A stretch of DNA of 64,000 nucleotides from Acidovorax benzenivorans (GCF_028680575.1 NZ_JAPCKI010000001.1:124001-188000), one strand, 5' to 3'; shown: positions 15,732 to 24,404, counted from the first letter of the stretch. Program-made: numbers and translations. The notes: generated by a model from the letters alone, not told the origin.

Positions 15732-16919
15732 ATGGCAGAAGTAGCAGCAGGCGGCAAGTCGGGCAAGGTCGTCATTCAGAACATCGGTCTTTTGTTGTCG
15801 GGCGACCTGGACCGTCCCATCCTCGACGCCGACACCATCGTGGTGAATGATGGCCTCATCGTGGCCGTGGGCCGCTACAAGGACTGCGACACCGAACATG
15901 CCAACACTGTGATCGACGCGCGCCAGACCTGCGTGGCACCCGGCCTCATCGACAGCCATGTGCACCCTGTGTTTGGCGACTGGACGCCGCGCCAAAACCA
16001 GATCGGCTGGATCGACTCGACCATGAACGGCGGCGTGACCACCATGGTGTCGGCCGGCGAAGTGCACCTGCCCGGCCGCCCCAAGGACATCGTGGGCCTG
16101 AAGGCTCTGGCCATCACCGCGCAACGCTCGTTCGACAACTTCCGCCCTGGTGGCGTGAAGGTGATTGCAGGCGCCCCGGTCATTGAAAAGGGCATGACCG
16201 AGCAGGACTTCAAGGACCTGGCCGATGCGGGCGTGACGCTGCTGGGCGAAGTGGGCCTGGGCTCCGTCAAGGCGGGCTACGAGGCCCAGCAGATGGTGGC
16301 CTGGGCGCGCAAGCACGGCATCCAGAGCACCATTCACACCGGCGGGCCGTCCATCCCCGGCTCGGGTCTGATCGACAAGGACGTGGTGCTGGAGGCCGAT
16401 GCCGACGTGATCGGCCACATCAACGGCGGCCACACCTCCCTGCCCTGGAAGCATGTGTGCGAGCTGTGCGAGAAGTCGTCCCGCGCCATCGAGCTGGTGC
16501 ACAACGGCAACGAGAAAATCGCCATCCAGGCCGCGCGGGCGGCCATCGAACTCAAGTGCCCACACCGCGTGATCCTGGGCACCGACGGCCCGGCTGGCTC
16601 GGGCGTGCAGCCGCTGGGCATGCTGCGCATGATTGCGCTCATATCGAGCTTTGCCGACATCCCTGCCGAGCTTGTCTTCTGCTTTGCCACGGGCAACACG
16701 GCGCGCATCCGCAACCTGAACTGCGGCCTCATCGAAGTGGGCCGCGCAGCCGACTTCGTGTTCATGGACCGGGCGCAGCACACCGCCGGTGCCACGCTGC
16801 TGGAAAGCGTGCAGCTGGGCGACATCCCAGGCATCGGCATGGTGATGATTGACGGCTTGGTGCGCTGTGGCCGCAGCCGCAACACCCCGCCTGCGACCGA
16901 GATCCCGGTGGTGCTGTAA
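15732..16919 (+). CDS. ena: Enamidase (amidohydrolase family)
   Basis: 395 residues. Amidohydrolase matching enamidase (EC 3.5.2.18), which opens the ring of 1,4,5,6-tetrahydro-6-oxonicotinate to give ammonia and 2-formylglutarate. Metal ligands visible: H76 and H78 in LIDSHVHPVF, a Glu in TLLGEVGLGS, later His in STIHTGG and GHINGGHTS, and the catalytic Asp in VILGTDGPAGSG. GAGGAG lies 5 nt before the ATG at 15732, deciding it against an in-frame opening at 15690. It ends 80 nt before the next, convergent gene with a terminator between. Pairing with hnr makes the enamidase call much stronger than for an isolated amidohydrolase. Confidence 0.88.
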   Translation: MAEVAAGGKSGKVVIQNIGLLLSGDLDRPILDADTIVVNDGLIVAVGRYKDCDTEHANTVIDARQTCVAPGLIDSHVHPVFGDWTPRQNQIGWIDSTMNGGVTTMVSAGEVHLPGRPKDIVGLKALAITAQRSFDNFRPGGVKVIAGAPVIEKGMTEQDFKDLADAGVTLLGEVGLGSVKAGYEAQQMVAWARKHGIQSTIHTGGPSIPGSGLIDKDVVLEADADVIGHINGGHTSLPWKHVCELCEKSSRAIELVHNGNEKIAIQAARAAIELKCPHRVILGTDGPAGSGVQPLGMLRMIALISSFADIPAELVFCFATGNTARIRNLNCGLIEVGRAADFVFMDRAQHTAGATLLESVQLGDIPGIGMVMIDGLVRCGRSRNTPPATEIPVVL

Positions 16920-16950
16920 CCCGTCCGCCAGTCAGCAATCGCCCGGAAAA

Positions 16951-16978
16951 AACAAAGCCCGCATTTGCGGGCTTTGTT
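16951..16978. terminator. Bidirectional rho-independent terminator
   Basis: A 13-bp perfect stem (16951-16963 with 16966-16978, core AAAGCCCGCA) with A-rich and T-rich flanks on both sides. It lies between the convergent ena and glycine-zipper genes and can serve both. Confidence 0.9.
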
Positions 16979-17000
16979 TTGGAGTAAAGGACTGACTGGC

Positions 17001-17792
17001 TCAGTAGGTGTCCGACACCCGCACCGCACCCGGCTGGGGCTGTGGCTGTGCATAGGGGTCTGCAGCGCGGGCCGAGCCGCCCTGGTCCACGCGGAAGCCC
17101 TTGCCTTGCAGCACAACGGGCGTGCCCACGGCGGTGGGCTCTGCGCGCTGGAAGTGGCGCAGCGAGCCGTCTTCCATACGCACCGCCACCTGGTACACCG
17201 TGTGGGTGCGGGTGCGCTCTTCGACCTTGTGGCCCACATAACCGCCGCCCACAGCGCCCAGCACGGTGGCGGCGGTGCGGCCGCTGCCCTTGCCGATCTG
17301 GTTGCCTACCACGGCGCCCAGCACACCACCGGCTACCGCCCCCACGCCCGTAGCAGGGGCGGCCTGTTGAACGGCCTGCACCGACTCGACACGGCCGCAG
17401 CTGCGGCACACCGGCGTTGCAGCACGCACGGGCTGGGCGACACCCCCGGGGGCCATGCCACCCGCCATGTCACCGGATCGGCCCGCGCTGCCGCCGGTTT
17501 GCGGACGGTAGTTTGCTCCGCTATTCATAGCATTCTGCGCAGATACTACCGGCGCTTTCGGCCGTTTTTCCTCAATAATTTCGGATTCGGGCGTGCGGGG
17601 TGCCGCCGCCAGGGTGGCCGGGGTCGCCGCCTCGGCCGCCGAGGGTGCGCGTTGCTGCATCACCAGGGTGGCGCCCAGGGCCAGCACGCTCACACCCAAC
17701 ACACCAATGGCCGCCCACATCCATTTCAGGGCCGGTCCGGCGGGGGCAGCAGCAGGTACGGGCGGGGTGGGAGAAGAAACCGTCAGGTTCAT
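17001..17792 (-). CDS. Glycine-zipper 2TM-domain membrane protein (17 kDa surface antigen type)
   Basis: 263 residues. One N-terminal membrane anchor (LKWMWAAIGVLGVSVLALGA, residues 22-41), a proline/alanine-rich linker, then a glycine-zipper segment (GVGAVAGGVLGAVVGNQIGK, followed by GRTAATVLGAVGGGYVGHKV) typical of the Rickettsia 17 kDa antigen / SlyB-like family. A conserved CRSCG motif precedes the zipper. The ATG at 17792 is chosen because AAGGAA lies 6 nt upstream; ATGs at 17810 and 17798 are in frame but poorly placed. The protein probably sits in the inner membrane facing the periplasm; the role is unknown, envelope integrity being the usual suggestion. Confidence 0.85.
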   Translation of the reverse strand: MNLTVSSPTPPVPAAAPAGPALKWMWAAIGVLGVSVLALGATLVMQQRAPSAAEAATPATLAAAPRTPESEIIEEKRPKAPVVSAQNAMNSGANYRPQTGGSAGRSGDMAGGMAPGGVAQPVRAATPVCRSCGRVESVQAVQQAAPATGVGAVAGGVLGAVVGNQIGKGSGRTAATVLGAVGGGYVGHKVEERTRTHTVYQVAVRMEDGSLRHFQRAEPTAVGTPVVLQGKGFRVDQGGSARAADPYAQPQPQPGAVRVSDTY

Positions 17793-18088
17793 GGTCATTT
17801 CCTTGTTCATGTCGAGAGAGTCCGCAGGGGGTAGGCGTGTAGATAACCGCAGTAAGCCCGCTACGGAATGGGGCCGTGGTGTTTCAACGGCTTGGATGGT
17901 GCAAAGGTACACAGCGGTGGGCACTGTGGTGTGGCCGGTTTGTAAGCGGCAGTAAGCAGCGGTAAACCCACTTTGCCAGCACTTGCGGCGTCAGCCCTCG
18001 CGTGCGGGCCCTGCCCGCGCAGCCCGGCAGCGCAACGGGTACCGCCGAGACAGCCTGCCGCCCGCTTGCTGTGCGCTGTTGCCAACAT
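17793..18088. other. Intergenic region upstream of the glycine-zipper gene
   Basis: No coding capacity I can support. It contains several near-repeats of GCAGTAAGC (for example around 17849-17857 and 17949-17957, with GTAAGC nearby), which could be binding sites of the regulator of the minus-strand gene. No clear -35/-10 pair was identified. Confidence 0.4.
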
Positions 18089-19099
18089 TTACAGCTCCTG
18101 CCCCCGTGCCTGTACCCGCGCACGGGCAGATGCCGTCCACCGGGCCCATGCCGCAGGGCGGCGGGGGCCGGAGTGCAGGGCATCCTCCAGAGCCTGCGCG
18201 CAGCTGGCAGAAAAGAGCAGGATGGCCGATGAAAAATAGATCCACATGAGCAGCACCACCAGCGACCCCGCCGCACCGTAGGCCGACACCACGGCAGCGG
18301 TGGACAGGTACCAGGCCAACAACTGCTTGCCGACCGTGAACAGCGCAGCCCCCACCACGGCGCCCATCACCAGGTAACGCAGCGACGGCTTGGGCCCTGC
18401 GCCGATGCGCATCAGCCCCACAAACAGGGCCACGGCAAACCCGAAGGCAATGGCTTCGTTGATGACCTGCAGCAGCGGTGCCAGGGGCACCAAGGTGGGC
18501 AGGTGTGCCACGGTCAGCCGCTCTCCAGCCCAGCCCGCCAGCAAGTGGATCAGCGTGGACAGCGCCAGCGACACCATGAGCAAAAAGCCCAGCGCCAACA
18601 CATAGGCCAGCCCCCGCAGCCGCAGCGACGCCATGCGCCACCACGCGGCCCGCTGGGGCGGCGTGTAGCCATCCTTGCGCCACAGCCGCTCCAGCGCTGA
18701 CTGCAGCTCTACAAACACGCCGGTGGCGCCCGAGACCAGCACCACAAACCCGATGGCCGATGCCAGCCGCCCCTCAGACGGAGCCTGGGCGCTGGCCATG
18801 GCCTGGCGCACCACATCGGCCACCTGCTGGCCCATCACCGACTGCACCTGGGCGACGAGGCTGCTCTCCAGGTAGCTGCGGTCCACCCACCAGCCCAGCA
18901 CGCCCACCAACAGCAACAGCAGGGGCGCCAGGCTCAGCATGCCGTAGAACGACATGGCGGCGCTCATGCGCAACCCGTCGGCGTCCAGCCACATCTGCGC
19001 TGCGCGCCAGAACGGCTGCACCAGGCGCCAAAGCGGCTGCAAGGGCTGGGCGATGCGGGCGAGCAAAGTCGCCATCGGGGACGGAGGGGGAACGGTCAT
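18089..19099 (-). CDS. YihY/BrkB family inner-membrane protein
   Basis: 336 residues. The YihY/virulence factor BrkB (PF03631) family is recognised by DGLRMSAAMSFYGMLSLAPL at the N-terminus, followed by about six membrane helices (SAIGFVVLVSGATGVFVELQ; LRGLAYVLALGFLLMVSLAL; FGFAVALFVGLMRIG; LVMGAVVGAALFTVGKQLLA; GAAGSLVVLLMWIYFSSAIL). Often misannotated as RNase BN; the biochemical role is unknown. The start at 19099 (MTVPPPSPMATLL) is the first ATG after an in-frame region of poor coding quality; ATG 19075 is equally possible, as neither has a strong ribosome site. C-terminal tail Arg/Ala-rich, cytosolic. Confidence 0.9.
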   Translation of the reverse strand: MTVPPPSPMATLLARIAQPLQPLWRLVQPFWRAAQMWLDADGLRMSAAMSFYGMLSLAPLLLLLVGVLGWWVDRSYLESSLVAQVQSVMGQQVADVVRQAMASAQAPSEGRLASAIGFVVLVSGATGVFVELQSALERLWRKDGYTPPQRAAWWRMASLRLRGLAYVLALGFLLMVSLALSTLIHLLAGWAGERLTVAHLPTLVPLAPLLQVINEAIAFGFAVALFVGLMRIGAGPKPSLRYLVMGAVVGAALFTVGKQLLAWYLSTAAVVSAYGAAGSLVVLLMWIYFSSAILLFSASCAQALEDALHSGPRRPAAWARWTASARARVQARGQEL

Positions 19100-19407
19100 C
19101 CCCGCGAGCCTAAGGCTTTGCGGCCCCCCTATCCATCCGCTGTGGCCGCAAGGCGGGGTAGGCGCTGTCCCACACGCAGCGGGCCTGGCTGTGGCGCGCA
19201 GAGTTTCAAAGGTGACAGCACCGGTTTTACACGGGGGCGGTGCAGGGCTAGCATGAGGCGCTGACCGGCTTAGCCGACAGCCATTGACACGGCGGCCACC
19301 ACCGCCCTCACCGCACCTCTTCACCCACCTTGCAGGCCACGAGCCACCAGGGCCCGGGCTTGGCATTCATTCACCCTCATCCCTCTCTGCACGAAAGCGT
19401 TTTCTCC
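19100..19407. other. Divergent intergenic region, YihY gene / SDR gene
   Basis: About 308 nt with no supported gene. It should contain promoters for both flanking, divergently transcribed genes. A TTGACA-like hexamer occurs in CCATTGACACGG (around 19284) but no convincing -10 follows at the right distance. Confidence 0.35.
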
Positions 19408-20181
19408 ATGAGCGTCAAGCAACTCTTCGATCTCACCGGCCAGGTCGCCCTGGTCACCGGCGGCTCGCGCGGCCTGGGCCTGCAGATGGCCGAAGCCCTG
19501 GGCGAGATGGGCGCCAAACTCGCCATCACCGCGCGCAAGGCCGACGAACTGGCCGAAGCCCAAAAGCACCTGGAAGGCCTGGGCTACGAGGTGCTGACCG
19601 TGGTGAACGACCTGCAAAAAACCGAGGACATCCCCGGCCTGGTGGACCAGGTGGTGGAGCGCTTTGGCACCATCGACATTCTGGTCAACAACGCGGGCGC
19701 CACCTGGGGCGCCAAGGCCGAGGACTACCCCGACGCCGCCTGGCACAAGGTGATGGACCTGAACGTGAGCGCCCCGTTTTTCCTGTCGCGTGAAGTGGGA
19801 AAACGCTGCATGATCCCGCGCGGCAAGGGCTCGATCATCGTCACAGCCTCGGTGGCGGCGCTCAAGGGCACACCCCCCGGCATGAACACCATTGCCTACA
19901 ACACCTCCAAGGCCGCCGCGCTGCACTTTGCGCGCACGCTGGCGTCGGAGTGGGGGCACTACGGCATTCGCGTCAATGCAATCTGCCCCGGCTTCTTTCC
20001 GAGCAAGATGGCCAGTGGCCTCATCGAAAAACTGGGCCCTGCGATGATCGAGCGCACGCCCCTGCGCCGCATCGGCGGCGAAGAGGACCTCAAGGGCGCG
20101 GTGGTGTTTCTGGCGTCCAACGCCTCGCGGCACATCACGGGCGAGTCCATCGTGGTGGATGGTGGTGCCAGTTTGATTTGA
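19408..20181 (+). CDS. Short-chain dehydrogenase/reductase (SDR)
   Basis: 257 residues, classical SDR. Cofactor motif TGGSRGLGLQ at residues 17-26, NNAGATWG, the catalytic Ser in VTASVAAL, YNTSK (Tyr and Lys), and NAICPGFF. NAD(P)-dependent oxidation or reduction of an alcohol or ketone; the sequence resembles gluconate 5-dehydrogenase-like and 3-oxoacyl-ACP reductase-like SDRs, and the substrate is not readable. ATG 19408 starts MSVKQLFDLTGQVALVTGG; earlier in-frame ATG at 19330 adds a non-conserved extension. It is followed 150 nt later by an acyl-CoA synthetase with a family A repeat between, so a joint role in acid or aromatic degradation is possible. Confidence 0.92.
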   Translation: MSVKQLFDLTGQVALVTGGSRGLGLQMAEALGEMGAKLAITARKADELAEAQKHLEGLGYEVLTVVNDLQKTEDIPGLVDQVVERFGTIDILVNNAGATWGAKAEDYPDAAWHKVMDLNVSAPFFLSREVGKRCMIPRGKGSIIVTASVAALKGTPPGMNTIAYNTSKAAALHFARTLASEWGHYGIRVNAICPGFFPSKMASGLIEKLGPAMIERTPLRRIGGEEDLKGAVVFLASNASRHITGESIVVDGGASLI

Positions 20182-20185
20182 TTTG

Positions 20186-20282
20186 AAGCCCCCCTGAGGC
20201 GCTGCGCGCCTTCCCCCCGGAGGGGGGACGACGCCCTCACTGCGGGGCGGCCCTTGCTTGGCGCCCCTCGCCTGGGGCGCGC
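20186..20282 (+). repeat. Dispersed GC-rich palindromic repeat, family A copy 2
   Basis: Starts CCCCCTGAGGCGCTGCGCGC, contains the palindrome CCCCCCGGAGGGGGG and GGGGCGGCCCTTGC; closely matches the copies at 8310-8405 (minus) and 23302-23402. It lies between the SDR and acyl-CoA synthetase genes. Confidence 0.85.
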
Positions 20283-20335
20283 CCTATCTTGTACAGCCTG
20301 CGCCCTGCACGAACCAACCCAGAGTTCCGTATCCC

Positions 20336-22036
20336 ATGTCTGACCGCCACCTCGCCCATTGGCCACCCGGCCTGTCGCGCCACCTCACGCTGCCGCAGAC
20401 CCATCTGTTCCACAACGCCGAGGTGTCGGCCGCGCGCTACCCGGACAAGCCTTTTCTGGTGTTCTACGACACGCTGGTGACCTTCCGCCAGTTCCAGCAG
20501 CAGGCCGAGCACATTGCGGGCTTTTTGCAGCAGGTGTGTGGCGTGAAAGCGGGCGACCGCGTGCTGCTGTACATGCAGAACAGCCCGCAGTGGATCCTGG
20601 CGTTCTACGGCATCCTGCGCGCCAACGCGGTGGTGGTGCCGGTGAACCCCATGAACCTCACCGACGAACTGCGCCACTACGTGCAGGACAGCGGCGCCAC
20701 CGTGGCCTTTGTGCCGCAGGACCTGCATGCGCAGGCCCAGCCGCTGGTGGATGTGACGGGCGGTGAATCTGGTGGGGGCAAGCTCCGGCACCTCATCGTG
20801 GCCGCCTACAGCGACTACCTGCAGGTGCCCACCGACCTGCCCGTGCCCGCCTTTGTCAGCGCACCGCGCCAGGCCATAGATGCCCCCGGCGTCACGCTGT
20901 GGAGCGACATGCTGGCGCAGCAGCGCACCCCCGGCCCCATCACCACCGGGCCCGACGACCTGTGCGTGATGCCCTACACCTCCGGCACCACGGGCCACCC
21001 CAAGGGCTGCATGCACACGCACCGCAGCGCCATGAGCACCTTGGTGGGCGGCGTGCAGTGGTTTGCACGCACGCAGGATTCGACCTACCTCACGGTGCTG
21101 CCGCTGTTCCATGTCACCGGCATGTCGGGCAGCATGAACGGGCCGCTGTTTGTGGGCGCCACGGTGGTCGTGCTGCCGCGCTGGGACCGTGACGCGGCTG
21201 CCCAGCTCATCCAGCGCTACCGGGTCACCATCTGGCAGGCCATCTCGACCATGGTGGTGGACTTTCTGGCCAACCCGCGCATCGCCGACTACGACATCAG
21301 CAGCCTGCAGGCCATGCGCGGCGGCGGCGCGGCCATGCCCAAGGCCGTGGCGCAGCGCCTGAAGGACCTGACCGGGCTGGACTACGTGGAGGGCTACGGC
21401 ATGTCCGAAACCATGGCCGCCACGCACATCAACCCGCCCCACCGCCCCAAGCCGCAGTGCCTGGGCATCCCGGTGTTTGATGTGGACTCCCGCGTGGTGG
21501 ACCCGGCCACGTTCACCGAACTGCCACCGGGCGAAATTGGCGAGATCGTGGTGCATGGCCCGCAGGTCATGTTGGGCTACTGGAACAACCCACAGGCCTC
21601 GGCCGACAGCTTTGTGATGCTGGACGGCAAGCGTTTTCTGCGCACGGGCGACCTGGCGCAGGTGGATGAGGACGGCTACTTCTTCATGGTGGATCGGCTC
21701 AAGCGCATGATCAATGCGTCGGGCTTCAAGGTCTGGCCCGCCGAGGTCGAAGCCATGATGTATGCCCATCCGGCGATCCAGGAGGTGTGTGTGATCGCCG
21801 CACACGATGAGCGCCGGGGCGAAACCGTGAAGGCGCTGGTCGTGCTGCGCGACGCCTTCAAGGGCCAGGTGAGCGAGCAGTCCATCATCGACTGGAGCCA
21901 CGAACACATGGCGGCCTACAAAAGCCCGCGCATCGTGCAGCTGGTGGACAGCCTGCCCAAGTCCGGCACGGGCAAGGTGCAGTGGCGCGAGCTGCAGGAG
22001 CAGGAGCGCAGCCGCGCCGCTGGTGCTGCGTCCTGA
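20336..22036 (+). CDS. Acyl-CoA synthetase / AMP-dependent ligase (long-chain fatty acid type)
   Basis: 566 residues. ANL superfamily ligase that activates a carboxylic acid to acyl-AMP and then acyl-CoA. Motifs: YTSGTTGHPKGCMHTH (P-loop, about residue 215), GYGMSET, TGDLAQVDEDGYFFMVDRLK, and the C-terminal lysine motif in SLPKSGTGKVQW. The length and GFKVWPAEVE hinge fit long-chain or medium-chain acyl-CoA synthetases; the substrate is uncertain. ATG 20336 opens MSDRHLAHWPPGLSRHLTLP; the frame upstream overlaps repeat A and is rejected. Downstream, after a family B repeat, lies a serine hydrolase on the same strand. Confidence 0.93.
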   Translation: MSDRHLAHWPPGLSRHLTLPQTHLFHNAEVSAARYPDKPFLVFYDTLVTFRQFQQQAEHIAGFLQQVCGVKAGDRVLLYMQNSPQWILAFYGILRANAVVVPVNPMNLTDELRHYVQDSGATVAFVPQDLHAQAQPLVDVTGGESGGGKLRHLIVAAYSDYLQVPTDLPVPAFVSAPRQAIDAPGVTLWSDMLAQQRTPGPITTGPDDLCVMPYTSGTTGHPKGCMHTHRSAMSTLVGGVQWFARTQDSTYLTVLPLFHVTGMSGSMNGPLFVGATVVVLPRWDRDAAAQLIQRYRVTIWQAISTMVVDFLANPRIADYDISSLQAMRGGGAAMPKAVAQRLKDLTGLDYVEGYGMSETMAATHINPPHRPKPQCLGIPVFDVDSRVVDPATFTELPPGEIGEIVVHGPQVMLGYWNNPQASADSFVMLDGKRFLRTGDLAQVDEDGYFFMVDRLKRMINASGFKVWPAEVEAMMYAHPAIQEVCVIAAHDERRGETVKALVVLRDAFKGQVSEQSIIDWSHEHMAAYKSPRIVQLVDSLPKSGTGKVQWRELQEQERSRAAGAAS

Positions 22037-22069
22037 AGCAGCCATCGACAGCCCCTGCCAAACGCTCTG

Positions 22070-22126
22070 TTTTTGATAGCTATCAGCGCAATATCCATAA
22101 GCGCCATCGGCCAAAAACACCTCAAA
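22070..22126 (+). repeat. Dispersed intergenic repeat, family B copy 1
   Basis: Reads TTTTTGATAGCTATCAGCGC, then ATAAGCGCCATCGGCCAAAA. One of nine related copies in the window, all intergenic or at gene ends. Confidence 0.75.
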
Positions 22127-22143
22127 ACACACGCCCAACCACC

Positions 22144-23295
22144 ATGAACCCCACCGCCCTCGCCCGCCTACGCTCTGTGCTGCAAACCCATGTGGACCAG
22201 GGCCTGCTGCCCGGTGCCGTGGCCCTTGTCCATCACCAGGGCCACACGGTGCTGCACACGGCGGTGGGCCACCAGCGCCCGCCCAGCGCCGAGTCGGCGG
22301 TGCCCGCGATGGCGCCCGACACGGTGTTCCGCATCTATTCCATGACCAAGCCCATCGCCTCGCTGGTGGCGATGATGCTCATGGAAGAAGGCCGCCTGCT
22401 GCTGTCGCACCCCGTGTCGCACTACCTGCCCGCGTTTGCAGGCCAGCGCGTGTACGACGAAACCACCGGCACCACCGCCCCGGTGCAACGCGAGGCCACG
22501 GTGCACGACCTGCTGCGCCACACCGCTGGCCTGAGCTACGCGTGGGAGGCAGGCACCGTGCCCGACGCCTACCGCACCGCCCGCATCGGCTCGCGCCGCC
22601 ACAGCAATACCGAGCTGGCCGCCGCGCTGGGCCCCTTGCCCCTGGTCCACCAGCCCGGCACCCGCTGGGAATACAGCCGCGCCACCGATGTGCTGGGCGC
22701 GGTGCTAGAGATCATCGAGGGCGAAAGCCTGGGAGCCCTCCTGCAGCGCCGCGTGTTCGGCCCTCTGGGCATGCACGACACCGGTTTTGCCGTGCCCGCC
22801 GCGCAGCAGCACCGCCTGGCCGAAGCCTTTGAGCGCGACCCGCAGACCGGGCTCGGCATGCCCCTGATCGACGTGACCGCCCCGCCCGCGTTCGAGTCGG
22901 CGGGTGGCGGGCTGGTGTCCACCGCCAGCGACTACGCGCGCTTCTTGCAGCTCATGCTGGGCCGGGGCACCGCCCCTGGGCCCGATGGCCCCGTGCGCCT
23001 GCTGGGCCGCACCACGGTGGACTTCATGACCGCCGACCACCTGGGCAGCCTGCCCGTTGCGGGCGACATCCTGCCCACCGGCTACGGCTTTGGCCTGGGT
23101 GTGGCTGTGCGCACCGCCAAGGGGCAGGCCACCCGCCCCGGATCGGCCGGGCACTACAGCTGGAGCGGTCTGGGAGGCACCTTCTTTTTTGTGGACCCTG
23201 CGGAAGACCTGTTCGCCATCCTGCTCACCCAGGCGCCCGGCCAGCTGCGGTATCTGTGCGAGCTGTATCCGGCGCTGGTGTATGCCGCACTGTGA
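22144..23295 (+). CDS. Beta-lactamase-family serine hydrolase (class C / esterase type)
   Basis: 383 residues. Penicillin-binding-protein-like fold: S-x-x-K is SMTK (in IYSMTKPIASLVAMM), the Tyr motif is YSRATD, and the C-terminal KTG-equivalent region is HYSWSGLGGTFFF. No signal peptide, so cytosolic; an EstB/LovD-like esterase or transacylase rather than a resistance beta-lactamase is likely. The ATG at 22144 (MNPTALARLRSVLQTHVDQG) is chosen because the upstream frame runs through the family B repeat. It is probably co-transcribed with the acyl-CoA synthetase. Confidence 0.9.
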   Translation: MNPTALARLRSVLQTHVDQGLLPGAVALVHHQGHTVLHTAVGHQRPPSAESAVPAMAPDTVFRIYSMTKPIASLVAMMLMEEGRLLLSHPVSHYLPAFAGQRVYDETTGTTAPVQREATVHDLLRHTAGLSYAWEAGTVPDAYRTARIGSRRHSNTELAAALGPLPLVHQPGTRWEYSRATDVLGAVLEIIEGESLGALLQRRVFGPLGMHDTGFAVPAAQQHRLAEAFERDPQTGLGMPLIDVTAPPAFESAGGGLVSTASDYARFLQLMLGRGTAPGPDGPVRLLGRTTVDFMTADHLGSLPVAGDILPTGYGFGLGVAVRTAKGQATRPGSAGHYSWSGLGGTFFFVDPAEDLFAILLTQAPGQLRYLCELYPALVYAAL

Positions 23296-23301
23296 TTGGG
23301 A

Positions 23302-23402
23302 CACCCCCCTGAGGAGCTGCGCTCCTTCACCCCCGCTCTCGCGCTGCGCGCGGGCAGGGGGACGACGCCCTCGCTGCGGGGCGGCCCTTGCTCGGCGTCA
23401 CT
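23302..23402 (+). repeat. Dispersed GC-rich palindromic repeat, family A copy 3
   Basis: Starts CCCCCTGAGGAGCTGCGCTC and includes ACGACGCCCTCGCTGCGGGG, the same layout as the copies at 8310 and 20186. It follows the serine hydrolase stop by 7 nt. Confidence 0.85.
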
Positions 23403-23544
23403 GGCGGGGGTAGCGCCAGTTGCAAAGGCTGCGCTCTACATCCGGCGCCAGAGGGTGCAGGCTTACACTCAGCGTCCAGTCACGGCACGCAGCGGCCACA
23501 CACACCGCTGGCAAGCCCGTCCCCCAGACCTCTTTTTTGAACCT

Positions 23545-24087
23545 ATGCAGATTCGCTGCGCACTGGTCGGCATGCCCGGCTCGGGCAAATCCACCGTTGG
23601 CCGGCAACTGGCCCACCGGGCGGGTGTGCCCTTCATTGACCTGGACCACCGGCTGGAACACACCCTGGGCACCACCATCCGCAGCTTCTTCGAGGCCGAG
23701 GGCGAAGCCCGCTTTCGCGACATCGAATCCCAGGTGCTGGCCGAGGTAGCCCGCCAGCCCGGCGGCATGGTCCTGTCCACCGGCGGCGGCGCCGTACTGC
23801 GCCCCGAGAACCGCGAAGTGCTGCGCCAGTTCGGCAACGTGCTGTACCTGCGCGCCTCGCCCGAAGAGATCTACAAGCGCGTCAAACACGACAAGACCCG
23901 CCCCCTGCTGCAAGGCGGCAACCCCATGGACAAGCTGCGCGACCTCTACGCCCAGCGCGACCACCTGTACCGCGAAACCGCCCACTACGTGATCGAGACC
24001 GGGCGGCCGTCGGTGCACACGCTGGTCAACATGGTGATGATGCAGCTGGAGATGGCCGAGAGTGCGGGTGGGGCGGGGCCGCACTGA
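23545..24087 (+). CDS. aroK: Shikimate kinase
   Basis: 180 residues, full shikimate-kinase length. Walker A GMPGSGKST at residues 9-17, the shikimate-binding Asp pair in FIDLDHRLE (D32, D34), Arg in ARFRDIES, and the STGGGAVLRPENR loop. It phosphorylates shikimate at O3 in the chorismate pathway. Unlike the common aroK-aroB arrangement, no aroB follows; the next DNA is a lower-GC patch without housekeeping genes. It may be a second (AroL-like) kinase, or aroB may be elsewhere. The ATG at 23545 removes an upstream extension that lies partly in repeat A; no strong ribosome site is seen. Confidence 0.9.
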   Translation: MQIRCALVGMPGSGKSTVGRQLAHRAGVPFIDLDHRLEHTLGTTIRSFFEAEGEARFRDIESQVLAEVARQPGGMVLSTGGGAVLRPENREVLRQFGNVLYLRASPEEIYKRVKHDKTRPLLQGGNPMDKLRDLYAQRDHLYRETAHYVIETGRPSVHTLVNMVMMQLEMAESAGGAGPH

Positions 24088-24210
24088 GGGCCAAGACAAT
24101 GCGCGGGTCCCGGCGCGGTTAAAGACTTATCGACTCAGACAACCAACGGCAGACAACGGCCAGAAGCGGACATTCAGTGCTGCGTCCTATTCACCTTCAC
24201 GCGACACACC

Positions 24211-24360
24211 ATGGAAACACCCAACGAACGCAAAGAGCGAATGTGGCAAGAAATTCAGAAAAAGTCCGGGCTTGGAAAACCAAGCAATGATTTCAGGGCA
24301 CTGCTCGGTGTGATTGCTGTCATTCTCGGCGCTCTAGTCGTGGCAGCTATCTTTCGGTAG
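24211..24360 (+). CDS. Small membrane protein, 49 residues, unrecognised
   Basis: Begins METPNERKERMWQEIQKKSG, a charged cytosolic segment, then a single C-terminal membrane helix (LLGVIAVILGALVVAAIFR). The frame is closed by TAG at 24358. No strong ribosome site; the base composition is lower in GC than neighbouring genes, and it lies in the 24088-25255 patch next to the attC-like site. The tail-anchored layout and soluble, charged N-terminus make chance unlikely but not excluded. Confidence 0.5.
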   Translation: METPNERKERMWQEIQKKSGLGKPSNDFRALLGVIAVILGALVVAAIFR

Positions 24361-24404
24361 TCTGGCTCATATCGGCCAGGAGCTGTCGGTTGCGGCAAGG
24401 AGAA

